From contig NZ_RZGS01000009.1 of NCBI RefSeq assembly GCF_003989745.1, positions 17,363 through 81,362 on the forward strand: a DNA stretch of 64,000 nt, given 5' to 3'. The notes beneath the pieces are model-generated. The model made no database searches. It saw only the letters and a program-made list of their open reading frames with translations, and was not told the DNA's origin. The stretch is from Legionella septentrionalis (GTDB lineage: Bacteria > Pseudomonadota > Gammaproteobacteria > Legionellales > Legionellaceae). Positions within the stretch are counted from its first letter, which is position 1. Every line of letters starts with the position of its first letter. The position numbers and the translations under genes were made by a program. Below are positions 9,576-18,655 of the stretch, one piece after another.

Positions 9576-10004
9576 CTATACCGCACATTTATGGCAAACT
9601 CCTTTCAACTCGATGACATGCTGTTTTAGTTTAAAATCATTTTTTGCCGCTATGTTTAAAACCAACGCCTGCATCATTGCGTCATAGGTTTCAACAACTT
9701 CATGGCAACTATTGCAAACCATCAACACTTCCGAGAACAAGTTTTTTTCCGGTTCAGAGCATAACGTATAACTCTGAATCGATTCAATTTTATGGACCAT
9801 GTTTTGTGTTACAAAAAATAATAAGGCGCGGTACACAGTAGGCGGCTTGGCATTGGGGTTTATTTTTAATAAAGCTTCTAAAATTTCATAGGCTTTCAGA
9901 GGCTTTTTCGCTTGCCATAAAATGTAAAGAATTTCCTTGCGCATGGAAGTGAGGCGCAAATTAAGAAGCGTGCAATATTCTAAAAAGGAAACAGGATAGC
10001 TCAT
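9576..10004 (-). CDS. Fur-family metalloregulator, Zur-like
   Basis: 142 residues. Winged-helix N-terminal half with [15 protein letters not shown] and the recognition helix element [11 protein letters not shown], then a dimerisation half with two Cys pairs, CNSC (~residues 97-100) and CHKC (~137-140), which form the structural zinc site of Fur-family proteins. It lacks the His-rich HHDH stretch of true Fur, which favours Zur. It overlaps the end of deoB by 4 bases (ATGA), making it the last gene of the MFS-MFS-deoB operon. Family members repress metal-uptake genes when metal is bound. Confidence 0.85.
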   Translation of the reverse strand: MSYPVSFLEYCTLLNLRLTSMRKEILYILWQAKKPLKAYEILEALLKINPNAKPPTVYRALLFFVTQNMVHKIESIQSYTLCSEPEKNLFSEVLMVCNSCHEVVETYDAMMQALVLNIAAKNDFKLKQHVIELKGVCHKCAV

Positions 10005-11233
10005 GGCTGATTTAAGAAAGAAAGTCCATACTGCAGGGGCTTAACTGCGAAGTATTCTGCAAGCGTCTGCCCTATGTCTGCGAAAGTTTCCCGTCTTCCT
10101 ATAAAACGACTGGCTAAATTCGGGCCAAACATTAAAACAGGAATATGCTCCCGCGTGTGATCGCTTCCAGGGAAAGTAGGATCGCAGCCATGATCGGCAG
10201 CGATGACAACCATATCATTAGGCTTTAATAAAGACTCCAATTCCGGTAAACGTGCATCAAAAGCTTCCAAAGCATGAGCATAACCCGCCACATCGCGACG
10301 ATGGCCGTACGATGAATCAAAATCTACAAAATTGGTAAAGACAAGGCTTTTATCAGGCGCTGTCTTCATGCATTCCAAGGTTGCATCAAAAAGCGCTTGA
10401 TTACCATCTGCTTTAATGGTTTTGCTAATCCCCTGATGCGCATAAATATCGGCCACTTTGCCAATGGCAATAACCTCCCGCCCGTCATTTTTCAAAAAAT
10501 CCAATAATGTTGGCTGCGGCGGCGGTACTGCGTAGTCGCGGCGGTTGCCAGTGCGTTTAAATTTTCCTGGAATTCCAGTAAAAGGCCGCGCTATGACGCG
10601 TCCAATTTTATACTCATCAACCAGTTCACGGGCAATTTCGCAAATTTGGTACAAGCGCTCCAAGCCAAAATACTCTTCGTGTGCTGCAATTTGAAAAACG
10701 CTATCCGCAGATGTGTAAACAATGGGTTTCCCAGACAGTAAATGCGCTTCTCCCAGCTCTTCAATAATCACCGTACCCGATGCATGCTTTTCGCCTAAAA
10801 CCCCAGGCAAAGCCGCGCGTTCAATGAATTTTTCTATTAATTGCGGGGGAAAACACGGAATGGCCTCAGGGAAATAGCCCCATGCAAACATAACTGGCAC
10901 TCCTGCCAATTCCCAATGCCCGCTAGGGGTGTCTTTCCCAAGGCTTTGCTCCACCGCATAGCCATAATAGCCGGCAGGCTCGGCCAAAGTGGATAAATCG
11001 ATAAATTTTACCCCCGCACTGGCTATTGCGGCGTGGTATAAACCCAAACGCGCCAGATTGGGGATGTGCAAATCGCCATTGCGTAATCCGGATTGGTCGG
11101 CACGCCTATCCCGGCAAGCCTGGTAAATATGCATAAAGGTATTTGCGCCTGCATCCCCATAGCTTGGGGCATCAAGACTTGCACCAATACCTAATGAATC
11201 CATTAATAGTATACAAACCCGTCCAGAATCCAT
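10001..11233 (-). CDS. deoB: Phosphopentomutase
   Basis: 410 residues from the ATG at 11233, which has AAGGA five bases upstream; an open extension to 11257 is not needed. The start [19 protein letters not shown] holds the first metal Asp, [10 protein letters not shown] carries the phosphothreonine loop, and [21 protein letters not shown] has the metal-binding Asp/His set of the alkaline-phosphatase superfamily. It interconverts ribose/deoxyribose 1- and 5-phosphates, linking nucleoside breakdown to the pentose pathway. Start lies 2 bases after the MFS stop; the end overlaps the Fur-like gene. Confidence 0.96.
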   Translation of the reverse strand: MDSGRVCILLMDSLGIGASLDAPSYGDAGANTFMHIYQACRDRRADQSGLRNGDLHIPNLARLGLYHAAIASAGVKFIDLSTLAEPAGYYGYAVEQSLGKDTPSGHWELAGVPVMFAWGYFPEAIPCFPPQLIEKFIERAALPGVLGEKHASGTVIIEELGEAHLLSGKPIVYTSADSVFQIAAHEEYFGLERLYQICEIARELVDEYKIGRVIARPFTGIPGKFKRTGNRRDYAVPPPQPTLLDFLKNDGREVIAIGKVADIYAHQGISKTIKADGNQALFDATLECMKTAPDKSLVFTNFVDFDSSYGHRRDVAGYAHALEAFDARLPELESLLKPNDMVVIAADHGCDPTFPGSDHTREHIPVLMFGPNLASRFIGRRETFADIGQTLAEYFAVKPLQYGLSFLNQP

Positions 11234-11235
11234 AC

Positions 11236-12519
11236 TTATCCTTGAATATGCCGACAATACGTTTCTTTCAGTTTAAACAATGCGAACAGGGCAATACCCA
11301 ATCCCAGCGGCATGATCAAGGCTGCGGTTTGATACGCTGTAAAAGAATACACCGGCGTTCCCGCAACCATATGCATGTCACCATGCCATAGCAATACGGC
11401 ACTGAATAAATTTTGATAAAGAATATATCCGCCTTGGGTCAGCAAGGAAATCATACTCACTGCCATGGCCGTCATTGCAGCAGGACTGCTTTCTGCTACC
11501 AAAGCGTAGCTGATTACCTGGGCGGCAGTAAAAAAACCCAGCAAAAAGAATAAAAAACCCATCATGGTCAGGGATACGGGTAAATACATAATCCCTAATA
11601 GAGTAAGCAAAGATGCCAGCACACCCAGTTTCATGGGTAATACACGCAAACCTAATTTGTCTGAAAACCAGCCAATGGCAGGACCGCCTACAATGGCACC
11701 GAGGAATAACATGGAATTAACCAATGCAGCATCTTCCTTACTCACCCCAAGCCGCTGCATTAAATATAAAGAACCTATCATTGCCCCCAGCACGGCAATA
11801 GGCATATTCATCAAGCTGGTGTAAAGAGCCGCCCGAAATGTTTGCAAATTTAGATAAGCCATTTTTGCCGTGGTTAATACATCCAGTTTTTTGGCGGTGG
11901 CTAAGGCCTCTTCTTGCGGCTTATCCTTAATCCAGTACATCATGAATAATAATAATGCGACACCCAGCCAACCTACTCGAATAAGCGAATCGCGCCAACC
12001 TAATTCAAGCACCAATTTGGTTAATGGATATTGGGCCAACATACCGCCTGTCATGGCAATAGTCACGACTACGCCGGTAACCAGCGCCATGCGGTTAGGC
12101 GGGAACCAGCGCGAAGCAATACGGATAGGTCCAAGAAAGCAAAATGCGCTACCGATGCCTGTTACAAACCGACAAAAAAGTGCAAGGTAAAACGAGTGGG
12201 CATAAGCCAAAAGAAATGTGCTCAAAATACAGAGCAGCATGGCAATTACTATGGTTTTTTTTGTTGAAAAACGATCGAGCAATATCCCTGCAATAAAAAG
12301 AAAAATTACATTGGCGAGATAATAAATACTGGACAAATAAGTCATTTTGTCGGCTTGAATATGAAAATCCCGCATTATGTTATCTGCAATCGAGGCAAAC
12401 ATATTGCCCTGAATAAATTCATAAAAGAGAAATAAGGATGCAGCGAAGCAAATTATCCATGGTAACAGCGTTGTTTTTACCAGGTCGAATCTTCTGTATT
12501 CTTCCACCAATGGCTGCAT
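11236..12519 (-). CDS. MFS transporter, Pht-like
   Basis: 427 residues, 12 predicted membrane segments. [16 protein letters not shown] in the first helix region and [11 protein letters not shown] (the MFS loop 2-3 motif) resemble the Legionella phagosomal transporter (Pht) family, some of whose members import nucleosides or amino acids. SD sequence AAGGAG before the ATG. It is 12 bases after a paralogous MFS gene and 2 bases before deoB, so nucleoside or deoxynucleoside import is a reasonable guess by analogy with PhtC/PhtD; the substrate itself cannot be read from sequence. Confidence 0.85.
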   Translation of the reverse strand: MQPLVEEYRRFDLVKTTLLPWIICFAASLFLFYEFIQGNMFASIADNIMRDFHIQADKMTYLSSIYYLANVIFLFIAGILLDRFSTKKTIVIAMLLCILSTFLLAYAHSFYLALFCRFVTGIGSAFCFLGPIRIASRWFPPNRMALVTGVVVTIAMTGGMLAQYPLTKLVLELGWRDSLIRVGWLGVALLLFMMYWIKDKPQEEALATAKKLDVLTTAKMAYLNLQTFRAALYTSLMNMPIAVLGAMIGSLYLMQRLGVSKEDAALVNSMLFLGAIVGGPAIGWFSDKLGLRVLPMKLGVLASLLTLLGIMYLPVSLTMMGFLFFLLGFFTAAQVISYALVAESSPAAMTAMAVSMISLLTQGGYILYQNLFSAVLLWHGDMHMVAGTPVYSFTAYQTAALIMPLGLGIALFALFKLKETYCRHIQG

Positions 12520-12531
12520 AAAAAAGACTCC

Positions 12532-13797
12532 TTAACTATAACGTTTGCAGTAGGTTTCACGGGTAAAGAAAACGGCTACTAGCGCAGCCACAATCGTAAC
12601 AGGGAACATCCACATAGCGAACTGAAAATCCGCTGCTGAATACTGCGCTGCCCCGGCATGATGATGCATTAATATGCCAAACAAAACCTGCCCGAGGCCA
12701 CCGCCACCCATGATAATTACTGAAGAAATCCCGGTCGCAGAGCCGGTGCTGCTGGCTGGGTTACTCTCAGCTATCAGGGGGTATGAAATCACTTGAGTAC
12801 TGGTAAAAAACCCAAGCAAAAAAAATAGGGTGCATAAAACTACCGGAGGAATGGAGCTATGCAGAAACAATGGCAGAACCGTCAGCAAAGTTGCCATAGC
12901 GCCAAGGATCATCAGCGGTTTGCGCCGCCCCATATAGTCAGATAACCACCCAACAACAGGACACCCGATGATGCTCCCTACCAAAATCAAGCTAACGGCA
13001 TTACTGGCTGCCATCTTGGATAAATGATGCACGGTTTCCAGATAGCTTGCACCCCACAAGGCACAAAGCACCATAATCGGCAAATTAAGGAAAGAAGTAA
13101 AACAGCCAGCCAGCCAATTTTGCGGATTAAGCAATGCCCGTGAAAAACCGGACGATGCCGCTTGATTCACAGAGCTTGTCTTTTTCTGGTTGTCAGGGCG
13201 GTCTTTGACCGTAAAAAAAATCCAGAAAAATAATAATACCCCTGCTCCGCCATCAATAAATAAAGCGTTTCGCCACCCATATTGCTCATTTAGAAATGCC
13301 AAAGGAGTATGTGCCATCATGCCGCCTATAAATGCCATCGTCACCAGGCAACCGATGACAAGCGCTTGCCGGCGCGGCGGAAACCAGCGTGAAACCAGAA
13401 CAGCGCAAGATAAAAAACAAAATGCGTTCCCGATGCCGGATAGAAAGTGGAAAAAAGAAGCCCAGACGAATGAGTGGGTCAGAGCAAATCCCATCGTGCT
13501 TAACACACAGATAAACATGGCGGCTAAAATAACAAAACGGGTAGAAAACCGATCAAGAATAATTCCGGCAGGCAGCAAAAACAAGATGTCTGCCCAAAGG
13601 TAAGCACTGGACATCCAACTCAATTCTGCAGCATTGATGTGAAATTCCTGGCGCAATGGCTCATTAATCACATCAAATAGATTGAGCTGAAAAAATTCGT
13701 ACAGAAAAAATAATCCGGCTGATAAACATACCAGCCAAGGCATCCAATAAGTGCGAGGAAAAATGCCCTGCGAATCAATTGCAACTGACTCAGACAA
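12532..13797 (-). CDS. MFS transporter, Pht-like paralogue
   Basis: 421 residues, 12 predicted membrane segments, with LFFLYEFFQLNLFDVI and GIILDRFSTRF matching the downstream paralogue. The start is a TTG at 13797 placed six bases after a good AGGAGT; the ATG just upstream runs into a stop after three codons. First gene of the four-gene unit MFS, MFS, deoB, fur-like. Tandem duplication suggests related but non-identical substrates. Confidence 0.85.
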   Translation of the reverse strand: MSESVAIDSQGIFPRTYWMPWLVCLSAGLFFLYEFFQLNLFDVINEPLRQEFHINAAELSWMSSAYLWADILFLLPAGIILDRFSTRFVILAAMFICVLSTMGFALTHSFVWASFFHFLSGIGNAFCFLSCAVLVSRWFPPRRQALVIGCLVTMAFIGGMMAHTPLAFLNEQYGWRNALFIDGGAGVLLFFWIFFTVKDRPDNQKKTSSVNQAASSGFSRALLNPQNWLAGCFTSFLNLPIMVLCALWGASYLETVHHLSKMAASNAVSLILVGSIIGCPVVGWLSDYMGRRKPLMILGAMATLLTVLPLFLHSSIPPVVLCTLFFLLGFFTSTQVISYPLIAESNPASSTGSATGISSVIIMGGGGLGQVLFGILMHHHAGAAQYSAADFQFAMWMFPVTIVAALVAVFFTRETYCKRYS

Positions 13798-14053
13798 CCA
13801 TGACTCCTAGCCCGGGTTTAAAAGTGGCGGAAATTATAACAAAAAACCCAGGAAAATGGTATCTTTATTGAACACTTTTTTTGCAATCCTTAAATTTTAA
13901 AAAACCATACCCTATCTTAAGACTCTGAATTTACGCCTTCTTTTGCAGCTTTGAGTCTTCCTTGCTTGTTAACAACAGCATACGTGCTAATATGCAAAAT
14001 GTATAAGGAATTACTGAATTGTTATTATAAGCAAAAGGATACAGGGGCAACAG
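13798..14053. promoter_or_regulatory. Divergent promoter region between MFS operon and malic enzyme
   Basis: About 256 bases with no gene. It must contain promoters for both directions. A loose inverted repeat AAGACTC/GAGTCTT spans ~13918-13961. I cannot place -35/-10 boxes with confidence. Confidence 0.4.
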
Positions 14054-15724
14054 ATGGCAATTAAAGTATCTGCAACTGGACAAACATTACTGCGCAATCC
14101 TTTATTAAATAAAGGCACTGCGTTTACTCCCGAAGAAAAAGAATTATTTCACTTATACGGCTTGCTTCCCGCCAATACCGAAACAATTAGCGAGCAATTA
14201 CAACGCTGCCGTGATGCTTATGCAGCAAAACAGAGCCCACTTGAGCAACATATTTATTTGCGCGCTTTACAAGATCGCAATGAAGTTTTGTTTTACCGGT
14301 TTGTTTTAGAAAATCTTACGGAAATGTTACCGATCATTTATACGCCTACGGTAGGTGAAGCTTGTCGATTTTTCCATCATATTTACCGGCAACCGCGAGG
14401 ATTGTTTATCAGTTATCCGGAGGCACATAAAATGGATGCCATCCTGGCGTCCATTGCACAGGAACGCAGTATACGGGTCATCGTGGTGACCGATGGTGAA
14501 CGCATTTTAGGATTGGGCGATCAAGGTGCAGGCGGGCTTGGTATCCCAATTGGTAAACTATCCTTATATACGGTTTGCGGTGGCATCAATCCTGGTGAAA
14601 CTTTACCCATCGTTCTCGACGTGGGTACAAATAACCAGGAAAAATTAAATGATCCGCAATATTTAGGTTGGCGTCATACTCGTATAAATGGCAGTGAGTA
14701 TGATCATTTTGTCGATCAATTTGTACAAGGGGTCAAGCGGCATTTCCCACAAGCATTATTGCAATTCGAAGATTTTGCCCAACAACATGCCTATCCTTTA
14801 TTGCAACGCTACCGTGAGCAATTGTGTACATTTAATGATGACATCCAGGGTACAGCAGCAGTGACTGTGGCAGCCATTATGGCCGCCACACGAATTAGCA
14901 ACATGCCACTTAGGGAGCATCGGATCGCTTTATTAGGGGCAGGCTCGGCAGGATGCGGCATTAGCGAACAACTAGTGCAAATGATGGTAAGCCAGGGGCT
15001 CGGCGAACAAGAGGCGCGTTCCCGTTTTTATCTCGTGGATCGCTTAGGGTTATTGCATGATGAGTTGCCTGGATTGCTGCCATTTCAAAAACCTTTTGCC
15101 CATTCCCGCAAATCATTATCAGGTTGGCAACCAGCAAGGAAACAACTCAGCCTTTTGGATGTCATCCAGCACGCACAACCGACTATTCTTCTCGGTGTAT
15201 CCGGTCAAGCCAACCAATTTACGCAAACCATGGTGGAAACCATGGGTCATTATTGCCAGCGGCCCATTATTTTTCCTCTGTCAAATCCCACTTCCAGAGC
15301 GGAAGCTACTCCTAATGATTTATTAACCTGGACAAAAGGCCGAGCTTTAGTGGCGACAGGCAGCCCGTTTGCCCCAGTCTACATAAATGGGGAAGAAATA
15401 AGCATTTCGCAATGCAATAATTCCTATATTTTCCCCGGCATAGGCTTAGCCGTGGTTGCGGGTAAAATCAAGCGGGTAACGGATGGCATGATGATGGCCG
15501 CAGCATTAGCACTGAGTGAACTGGCACCCGCGACTATTACCGGCCAAGGATGCTTGTTACCCGAACTAACGTCCATACGCAAAGTCAGTCAGCACATCGC
15601 AAAAGCAGTCCTATTGGAAGCGATTAAAGAAAAACATGCAGATGCGCAGTCTGAAAAGAACATTGAGACAGCAATTCATAACACCATGTGGTTCCCCGAC
15701 TATCAGCCATATATCCATGATTAG
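14054..15724 (+). CDS. maeA: NAD-dependent malic enzyme
   Basis: 556 residues, full length for the large bacterial/eukaryote-like malic enzymes. YTPTVGEACRFF is the malic-enzyme signature with the catalytic Tyr; VVTDGERILGLGDQGAGG carries the substrate region; FNDDIQGTAAVT has the metal-binding Asp pair; LGAGSAGCGI is the dinucleotide fold; ITGQGCLLPEL lies near the end. It converts malate to pyruvate, CO2 and NADH. SD-like AGGGGC precedes the ATG. With the NAD-GDH downstream it fits a metabolism fed by amino acids. Confidence 0.96.
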   Translation: MAIKVSATGQTLLRNPLLNKGTAFTPEEKELFHLYGLLPANTETISEQLQRCRDAYAAKQSPLEQHIYLRALQDRNEVLFYRFVLENLTEMLPIIYTPTVGEACRFFHHIYRQPRGLFISYPEAHKMDAILASIAQERSIRVIVVTDGERILGLGDQGAGGLGIPIGKLSLYTVCGGINPGETLPIVLDVGTNNQEKLNDPQYLGWRHTRINGSEYDHFVDQFVQGVKRHFPQALLQFEDFAQQHAYPLLQRYREQLCTFNDDIQGTAAVTVAAIMAATRISNMPLREHRIALLGAGSAGCGISEQLVQMMVSQGLGEQEARSRFYLVDRLGLLHDELPGLLPFQKPFAHSRKSLSGWQPARKQLSLLDVIQHAQPTILLGVSGQANQFTQTMVETMGHYCQRPIIFPLSNPTSRAEATPNDLLTWTKGRALVATGSPFAPVYINGEEISISQCNNSYIFPGIGLAVVAGKIKRVTDGMMMAAALALSELAPATITGQGCLLPELTSIRKVSQHIAKAVLLEAIKEKHADAQSEKNIETAIHNTMWFPDYQPYIHD

Positions 15725-15763
15725 TACAACGCTCTTTAACGGCAAATATTTGAGAGAAAAGGC

Positions 15764-17149
15764 ATGAATCAGAAAGTTTTTGTAAACCGCATCTTGAACA
15801 TGAAAAAAATTAAGTTTATCGGCTTGGATATGGATCATACGCTGATCCGTTATAAAACTGAAAACTTCGAAGCTTTAGTGTATCAATTGGTCATTGATAA
15901 TTTGATAAACAGTAAGAAATATCCTGAAAACATCCGCAGCTTTAAATTTAATTTTAAAGATGCAATTCGTGGGCTGGTAGTCGATAGCAAGAATGGCAAT
16001 ATCTTAAAATTAAGTCGATATGCAGCTATCCGCCAGAGTTATCATGGTACACAAGCCATACAATTTTCTGATCAAAAGCAGTTTTACCGCAGTATTTATG
16101 TGGATTTAGGTGATCCGAATTACATGGCTATCGATACGTCTTTCTCCATTGCATTTTGCGTTTTATATAGCCAGTTAATTGATTATAAAGATCAATACCC
16201 TCATGAACTACCCAGTTATAATGTCATTGCGTTAGACGTATTAAACAGCGTGGATGAAGTCCACGCAGAAGGCACCTTGAAGCGGCGGATCTGTGATGCA
16301 CCGGAGCAGTTTGTCTATCAAGATCACACCGTAGTAGAAGGGCTTAAACGTTACATCAAGCATGGGAAAAAAATATTTATTTTGACCAATTCTGAGTATC
16401 AATATGCAAAACTTTTATTGGAATACACTATCGATCCTTTCATGGAAAAAGGCAAAAATTGGCAGGATTTGTTTGAATATGTGATTACACTCGCCAATAA
16501 ACCGCGTTTTTTCTATGACGAGTCAAGATTTCTTGCCGTTCATCCGACAACCGGCACAATGACCAACGTTACAGGAAAAATTACTCCCGGTGTCTATCAG
16601 GGAGGATATGCAACAAAATTCACAGAAGATTTGCATTTAAAAGGAGATGAAATTTTATATATTGGCGATCATATTTATGGCGATATTTTACGTTTAAAGA
16701 AAGACTGTAATTGGCGCACGGCTCTCGTCGTAGAAGAACTCGGCGATGAGATAGCAGCACAGGTAAAAGCAAGGCCCGTTGAATTGCAGATTAACGCTGC
16801 CATGAAAACGAAGCGCAAACTTGAAGAAAATTATATCAAGATAAATACCAAAAGCATTGAAGAAGAAACGCATGTCTATGACAATGAAATTCAGGCTTTA
16901 CAGATACAAATAAATGCGGTTGACAAACAAATCATGGAATTACTGCAGGAACAACATAAATTTTTTAATCCAAAATGGGAGCGAATTTTTCGGGCTGGGG
17001 CAGAAGAAAGTTATTTTGCCTATCAAGTGGACCGCTATGCTTGCATCTACATGGAGCGATTATCCGACTTGCTTGAACATTCGCCGCTTACGTATTTTCG
17101 CGCCAATCGACGTTTGCTGGCACATGACTTGGATAATATCTTGGCATAA
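15764..17149 (+). CDS. HAD-IG family 5'-nucleotidase (cytosolic IMP/GMP type)
   Basis: 461 residues. Motif I IGLDMDHTLIRY gives the nucleophile Asp and the Asp acid/base; IFILTNSEY is motif II; GDEILYIGDHIYGDILRLKK is motif IV; VFVNRI at the start and the AGAEESYFAYQVDRYACIYM end are conserved in the Legionella enzyme of known structure (Lpg0095). A ~60-residue coiled-coil-like helix (~residues 355-400) precedes the C-terminal part. The family dephosphorylates purine 5'-monophosphates. The first ATG is kept because the Legionella protein has the same N-terminal extension. Confidence 0.93.
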   Translation: MNQKVFVNRILNMKKIKFIGLDMDHTLIRYKTENFEALVYQLVIDNLINSKKYPENIRSFKFNFKDAIRGLVVDSKNGNILKLSRYAAIRQSYHGTQAIQFSDQKQFYRSIYVDLGDPNYMAIDTSFSIAFCVLYSQLIDYKDQYPHELPSYNVIALDVLNSVDEVHAEGTLKRRICDAPEQFVYQDHTVVEGLKRYIKHGKKIFILTNSEYQYAKLLLEYTIDPFMEKGKNWQDLFEYVITLANKPRFFYDESRFLAVHPTTGTMTNVTGKITPGVYQGGYATKFTEDLHLKGDEILYIGDHIYGDILRLKKDCNWRTALVVEELGDEIAAQVKARPVELQINAAMKTKRKLEENYIKINTKSIEEETHVYDNEIQALQIQINAVDKQIMELLQEQHKFFNPKWERIFRAGAEESYFAYQVDRYACIYMERLSDLLEHSPLTYFRANRRLLAHDLDNILA

Positions 17150-17159
17150 AAAGGCGTCA

Positions 17160-17993
17160 TTACAAATGAAAAAAATGCCCCATTCGCTTTGCAGTTGCAC
17201 GTTCTTCCAAGCGATCGGGGCTTGACATTTTTGCCGGCGAAAGAAGAGTTTGCCGCGGATGCAAAGCCGGGATTTCACGCAATACTAAATCTGCCTGCTG
17301 CAACAAAATGCTCAATTCTTTAGTTACGCCCATGTTTTTATTAGTTTTTTCGTAAAGGGCATGGGATAAGCCCAAACCATTTTGTACTGCTTGAAAAAAT
17401 TGCGATATAGGACCGCGCAGTGCCGCAATGTGATCAAGAACAGGTCCGATTGCTTCCCGCTTCACCAACTCTTTTATGTTCCGATGAATATCATCCAATG
17501 TGATAACAAAACGCTTTTGTTGTTCAGCAGCGCTCTGCAAACGCTCTTGAAACTTTAAATAACGATTGCTGGCTTTCAATGCTTGCTGGTGTGTGACTTG
17601 ATCAGTGAAGCGCTCGCGGTTTCCCATCCGATTCGCAATCTTTGCCAAAGAATCAATCAATTGACTTAATGCATGCAAAATGTGGCGTAAATCATCGTGG
17701 CCCAGGGCAAAAGCAATTCTCTCCATGTTAATCCGGGAAGAATGTTGCGGCGCAATCCCTAAAACTTGCAGCAGCGTTTGTTCAATGTGTAAAAGCCGCA
17801 ATAGAGCATCCTGGGTATCTAATCGATACTGTAAAATTAATTGCAGGGTTTGTACTCTACCTCCCACTGAATCAGACCCAGGCAAAGCATCCGCATGTTG
17901 AGCCAAGTCTTTAAGGACCGATAAAGAATTCGTTAGCGCGTGTTCCGCCTGCTGTATCAATTCGTTTGTGGAAGAAAGAAATGGGGTATTCAT
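17160..17993 (-). CDS. Hypothetical helical protein
   Basis: 277 residues, no signal peptide or membrane segment, rich in Leu, Gln, Ala and Glu with heptad-like spacing through residues ~10-240. I recognise no domain. Converges with the nucleotidase gene (10 bases apart) and is divergent from the DUF3775-like gene, so it is a single-gene unit. All-helical content leaves a structural, coiled-coil or secreted role open. Confidence 0.7.
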   Translation of the reverse strand: MNTPFLSSTNELIQQAEHALTNSLSVLKDLAQHADALPGSDSVGGRVQTLQLILQYRLDTQDALLRLLHIEQTLLQVLGIAPQHSSRINMERIAFALGHDDLRHILHALSQLIDSLAKIANRMGNRERFTDQVTHQQALKASNRYLKFQERLQSAAEQQKRFVITLDDIHRNIKELVKREAIGPVLDHIAALRGPISQFFQAVQNGLGLSHALYEKTNKNMGVTKELSILLQQADLVLREIPALHPRQTLLSPAKMSSPDRLEERATAKRMGHFFHL

Positions 17994-18175
17994 ATCGCTT
18001 AAAATAACTTCCTATATTTAATTTTACTAACGATAATTAGATAACTGGCCAATAATTTCTATAATTTTATAGAAATTATATTCTCAAGTTATCGCTTCTC
18101 TACCTAAGGTACTCATGCTCTATTTAGTCGGTGTTCTATAATTATTATAAGCATATAAGGCAAAGGAATGTAGCC

Positions 18176-18571
18176 ATGTTAAGCATCGATATTTTATCTG
18201 TAAACCCGCAAATTGTGAGTGACTTAATTGAAAAAACTAAAGAATTTCATGCGAAAGAAGAAGTTACCTTTGGTGAACAGATGCCTGAAACGGAATATGA
18301 ATACGATTGGGCGCAAATTTTAGCCGATCACCAGGATGATTTAACTTATCTTGAGATAAAAAATGTTATTGACGCATTAACGGTGGAAAAAAAACTGGAT
18401 TTACTGACCTTAATGTACTTAGGACGCGGTGATTTTGACGATTGGGAGAGCGCTCGACAATCTGCACAAAATAATTTACCGGATAATTTGCCTGATTATT
18501 TATTGGGCCATCCTTTTCTTGCTGAATATTTGCAACGAAGCTTAGATTTAATAGGTTATGCGCGTGAATAA
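18176..18571 (+). CDS. DUF3775-like protein
   Basis: 131 residues from the ATG at 18176 with AAGGAA eight bases upstream; 15 in-frame residues before it look like leader sequence. The body (LDLLTLMYLGRGDFDDWESA, and the closing HPFLAEYLQRSLDLIG) matches my recollection of DUF3775 proteins, small acidic proteins of unknown function common in proteobacteria. Soluble and acidic; no catalytic motif visible. Confidence 0.75.
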   Translation: MLSIDILSVNPQIVSDLIEKTKEFHAKEEVTFGEQMPETEYEYDWAQILADHQDDLTYLEIKNVIDALTVEKKLDLLTLMYLGRGDFDDWESARQSAQNNLPDNLPDYLLGHPFLAEYLQRSLDLIGYARE

Positions 18572-18655
18572 TGCATGAATTTTTTATTTATCCTGTTTTA
18601 TAGTTACAGTACTATAGTATGACTGGTTATATTTCATTTGGGATAAAATAAAACC

